Assembly: GCF_029844725.1 (NCBI RefSeq)
Contig: NZ_JAOCKJ010000007.1
Location: 1 to 64,000 of the forward strand
Reading direction: 5' to 3'
DNA: 64,000 nucleotides
Source of the DNA: Pantoea sp. GD03673
GTDB lineage: Bacteria; Pseudomonadota; Gammaproteobacteria; Enterobacterales; Enterobacteriaceae
The notes under the pieces are model-generated. The model was not told the origin of the DNA. It searched no databases and was given only the letters and a program-made list of their open reading frames with translations. Below are positions 61,200-64,000 of the stretch, piece by piece (the stretch's first letter is position 1; the number at the start of each line of letters is the position of its first letter). Made by a program: the position numbers and the translations under genes.

Positions 61200-63482
61200 T
61201 TACAGTGACTGTGTGAAGGTACGGGTAATCACATCCTGCTGCTGCTCTTTAGTCAGTGAGTTGAAGCGTACAGCGTAACCGGAAACGCGAATGGTCAGCT
61301 GTGGATATTTCTCTGGATGCTCCATCGCGTCCAGCAGCATTTCGCGGTTCATGACGTTAACGTTAAGGTGCTGACCGCCTTCAATGCTGGCTTCATGATG
61401 GAAGTAACCATCCATCAGACCGGCAAGATTGGTTTTCCGCACATTATCATCTTTACCCAGCGCGTTTGGCACAATTGAGAAGGTATAGGAGATACCATCT
61501 TTGGCATACGCAAACGGCAGTTTCGCAACGGAAGTGAGTGAAGCCACCGCACCTTTCTGATCACGACCATGCATTGGGTTAGCACCAGGTCCAAACGGTG
61601 CACCAGCGCGACGTCCATCCGGCGTGTTACCGGTTTTCTTACCATAAACCACGTTTGAGGTGATGGTCAGAACAGACTGCGTCGGCACGGCATTACGGTA
61701 GGTGGTCAGCTGCTGAATTTTCTTCATGAAGCGTTCAACCAAATCGCAGGCCAGATCATCCACCCGCGCGTCGTTATTACCGAACTGTGGATATTCACCT
61801 TCGATGTCGAAGTCGATCGCCAGACCCTCTTCGTCACGAATCGGTTTCACTTTGGCGTATTTAATCGCAGAGAGTGAATCCGCAGCAACAGACAGACCTG
61901 CGATACCACAAGCCATAGTGCGGTAGACATCGCGGTCATGTAAGGCCATCAGTGCCGCTTCGTAGCTGTACTTATCATGCATGTAGTGAATGATGTTCAG
62001 CGAGGTGACATACTGTTTTGCCAGCCAGTCCATGAAGTGATCCATACGCTCCATGACGGTATCGAAATTCAGCACATCATCGCTGATTTTGTCACCTTTC
62101 GGTCCAACCTGCATTTTCAGTTTTTCATCCACGCCGCCATTGATTGCGTAGAGCAGGGTTTTCGCCAGGTTGGCGCGTGCGCCAAAGAACTGCATTTGTT
62201 TGCCAACAATCATCGGGCTGACGCAGCAGGCAATTGCGTAGTCATCATTGTCGAAATCAGGACGCATCAGATCATCGTTCTCATACTGTAATGATGAGGT
62301 ATCGATTGAGACTTTAGCGGCATATTTCTTGAAATTAATCGGCAGTTTTTCTGACCACAGAATGGTCATGTTCGGCTCAGGTGAAGGACCCATGGTGTAG
62401 AGGGTATTCAGGAAACGGAAGGTACTTTTTGAAACCAGTGTGCGGCCATCAACGCCCATACCGGCCAGGGATTCCGTTGCCCAGATTGGGTCACCAGAGA
62501 ACAGCTCATCGTATTCAGGTGTGCGCAGGAAGCGAACCATACGCAGTTTCATGACCAGGTGGTCAATCAGTTCCTGTGCCTGCTCTTCAGTCAGCTTACC
62601 GGCTTTCAGGTCACGCTCAATGTAAACATCCAGGAAGGTTGAGACGCGGCCAAATGACATGGCAGCACCGTTTTGTGATTTCACCGCAGCCAGGTAGCCA
62701 TAGTAAGTCCACTGCACGGCTTCAATGGCATTGGTTGCCGGGCCAGAGATGTCGTGGCCATATTTTGCGGCCATCTCTTTGATCTGTGCCAGCGCACGAT
62801 GCTGATCAGCGATCTCTTCACGCAGACGAATGGTTGCTTCCAGATTAACGCCATTCTCTAAATCGCTCTGCAGAGAGGCGAACTGAGAGAATTTATCCGC
62901 CATCAGGAAGTCGATGCCGTAGAGGGCCACGCGACGATAGTCACCGATGATACGACCACGACCATAGGCGTCTGGCAAACCCGTCAGGATACCTGATTTA
63001 CGGCAGCGCATGATGTCCGGGGTGTAAACGTCGAACACGCCCTGGTTGTGTGTTTTGCGGTATTCAGTGAAGATTTTTTTCAGTGAAGGATCGAGTTCGC
63101 GGCCATACACTTTGCACGAACCTTCGACCATTTTGATGCCGCCAAAAGGAATCAGGGCGCGTTTTAACGGAGCTTCAGTCTGGAGGCCAACGATTTTTTC
63201 CAGCGACTTATTGATGTAGCCCGCGTCGTGCGAAGTAATGGTTGAAGCGAGATCGGTGTCGAAGTCGACGGGCGCGTGGGTGCGGTTCTCAATTTTGATG
63301 CCTTCCAGCACGCTGTCCCACAGTTTGGTGGTCGCTTCAGTTGCGCCCGCCAGGAACGACTCATCGCCTTCATAAGGGGTGTAGTTTTTCTGAATGAAGT
63401 CGCGCACATTGACGCTATTCTGCCATTCGCCTTCAGCAAATCCTTCCCATGCTGAAGCCAGTTTTGCATTAAGTTCGGTCAT
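61200..63482 (-). CDS. pflB: formate C-acetyltransferase (pyruvate formate-lyase) PflB
   Basis: A 760-residue glycyl radical enzyme that splits pyruvate with coenzyme A into acetyl-CoA and formate under anaerobiosis. The catalytic cysteine pair is in IACCVSPM (about 419-420). The radical Gly is Gly735 in RVSGYAVRF. The N-terminus reads [18 protein letters not shown]. Its length equals that of E. coli PflB. It lies between focA and pflA, and its formate product leaves by FocA. Confidence 0.98.
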   Translation of the reverse strand: MTELNAKLASAWEGFAEGEWQNSVNVRDFIQKNYTPYEGDESFLAGATEATTKLWDSVLEGIKIENRTHAPVDFDTDLASTITSHDAGYINKSLEKIVGLQTEAPLKRALIPFGGIKMVEGSCKVYGRELDPSLKKIFTEYRKTHNQGVFDVYTPDIMRCRKSGILTGLPDAYGRGRIIGDYRRVALYGIDFLMADKFSQFASLQSDLENGVNLEATIRLREEIADQHRALAQIKEMAAKYGHDISGPATNAIEAVQWTYYGYLAAVKSQNGAAMSFGRVSTFLDVYIERDLKAGKLTEEQAQELIDHLVMKLRMVRFLRTPEYDELFSGDPIWATESLAGMGVDGRTLVSKSTFRFLNTLYTMGPSPEPNMTILWSEKLPINFKKYAAKVSIDTSSLQYENDDLMRPDFDNDDYAIACCVSPMIVGKQMQFFGARANLAKTLLYAINGGVDEKLKMQVGPKGDKISDDVLNFDTVMERMDHFMDWLAKQYVTSLNIIHYMHDKYSYEAALMALHDRDVYRTMACGIAGLSVAADSLSAIKYAKVKPIRDEEGLAIDFDIEGEYPQFGNNDARVDDLACDLVERFMKKIQQLTTYRNAVPTQSVLTITSNVVYGKKTGNTPDGRRAGAPFGPGANPMHGRDQKGAVASLTSVAKLPFAYAKDGISYTFSIVPNALGKDDNVRKTNLAGLMDGYFHHEASIEGGQHLNVNVMNREMLLDAMEHPEKYPQLTIRVSGYAVRFNSLTKEQQQDVITRTFTQSL

Positions 63483-63552
63483 AATATACCTGCCTTATAT
63501 GAAGAGACTTTACGGTCAGGCACAGTCACTTTCCTGTGCCGTCAAAATATGT

Positions 63553-64000
63553 TTAATGAACCTGGTCACCTTTACGGAGATAGATAACCCAGTAAGTCAA
63601 CCCAACCAGAATGCCGCCGCCAATAATGTTACCGAGGGTCACGGGGATCAGATTGTCGAGAATAAAGTTACTGACGGTAAGCGAGTGAAACTGCACAGCC
63701 GTGGTGCCAGCAGCCTGCCAGAACTCAGGTGATGCGAAGTCGCGGATGACGATGGCATAAGGAATAAGGAACATGTTGGCGATGCTGTGTTCGAAACCGC
63801 TGGCGACAAACATCCCAACAGGCAGAACCATCACCACCAGCTTATCGGTCAGGCTGCGCCCTGAGTAGCTCATCCAGACAGCGAGGCAGACCAGCAGATT
63901 AGCCAGAGTACCCAGACAGACCGCTTCGATGAAGGTGTGATGCATCTTGTGGTCGGCGGTTTCCAGGACATTCAATCCCCATGCACCATTTGCGACCATA
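63553..64000 (-). CDS. focA: formate channel FocA, C-terminal part (cut by window end)
   Basis: The last about 149 codons of a formate/nitrite channel (full length about 285). It exports formate made by PflB and can take it up again. Visible membrane segments include IEAVCLGTLANLLVCLAVW, VMVLPVGMFVASGFEHSIAN and LGNIIGGGILVGLTYWVIYL. The gate His in GFEHSIANMF (E. coli His209) is present. The N-terminal half and the focA-pfl promoters with their FNR sites lie outside the window. Confidence 0.95.
   Translation of the reverse strand, partial: MVANGAWGLNVLETADHKMHHTFIEAVCLGTLANLLVCLAVWMSYSGRSLTDKLVVMVLPVGMFVASGFEHSIANMFLIPYAIVIRDFASPEFWQAAGTTAVQFHSLTVSNFILDNLIPVTLGNIIGGGILVGLTYWVIYLRKGDQVH

Overview
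The window reads as chromosomal core DNA of a gamma-proteobacterium of the Enterobacterales, most likely Pantoea or a close Erwiniaceae relative. This is inferred from protein-level resemblance to Escherichia coli along almost the whole length, from the gene order (moeAB, iaaA-gsiABCD, dacC-ybjG-ybjL, grxA-ybjC-nfsA-rimK-ybjN-potFGHI, rlmC, artJ/artPIQM, ybjPQ-amiD, poxB, clpSA-infA-aat-cydCD-trxB-lrp-ftsK-lolA-rarA-serS, pflA-pflB-focA), and from the absence of several genes E. coli carries at the same junctions. No rRNA, tRNA, CRISPR array, prophage or insertion sequence was recognised.

Layout. 1-3.0 kb: a long gene-free stretch, an H-NS paralogue and the ABC-F protein YbiT. 3.0-3.55 kb: a hairpin-rich, gene-free segment with a perfect 15-bp inverted repeat, two hairpins with the same AGGGAT loop and flanking 20-bp direct repeats; it is the least ordinary DNA here. 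3.5-12.6 kb: molybdenum cofactor genes moeA-moeB face left, and the iaaA-gsiABCD glutathione import operon faces right and ends in a translationally coupled DUF4385-type gene. 13-20.4 kb: a CynT-type carbonic anhydrase, a PQQ sugar dehydrogenase, a HAD phosphatase, DacC, the lipid phosphatase YbjG, and the membrane proteins YbjL and YbjM. 20.4-28.6 kb: glutaredoxin 1, the ybjC-nfsA-rimK-ybjN block, and the potFGHI putrescine importer with ybjO. 28.6-35.5 kb: rlmC, the arginine importer (artJ, artPIQM), and the envelope genes ybjP, ybjQ and amiD. 35.5-41.5 kb: ltaE, poxB, lysO, ybjD and cspD. 41.8-49.3 kb: clpS-clpA, infA, aat and cydDC. 49.5-58.8 kb: trxB, lrp, ftsK, lolA, rarA and serS. 59-64 kb: a YcaD-like MFS protein, then pflA, pflB and the 3' half of focA, cut by the window end.

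Shared themes. Import of glutathione, putrescine and arginine uses three complete ABC systems. Thiol redox is served by grxA, trxB and CydDC (which exports cysteine and glutathione). The N-degron pathway is represented by aat (adds Leu/Phe), clpS (recognises them) and clpA (unfolds). Pyruvate metabolism is covered by poxB and by pflAB-focA. Most genes are ordinary core genes. The items that merit a check are the ybiT-moeB intergenic element, a perfect CRP-type palindrome in front of grxA, the gsi-coupled DUF4385 gene, a Gly-to-Cys change in the Walker A motif of ArtP, a 34-nt palindrome in the lrp leader, and in-frame tandem repeats in the FtsK linker. I did not find a convincing new multi-gene system.
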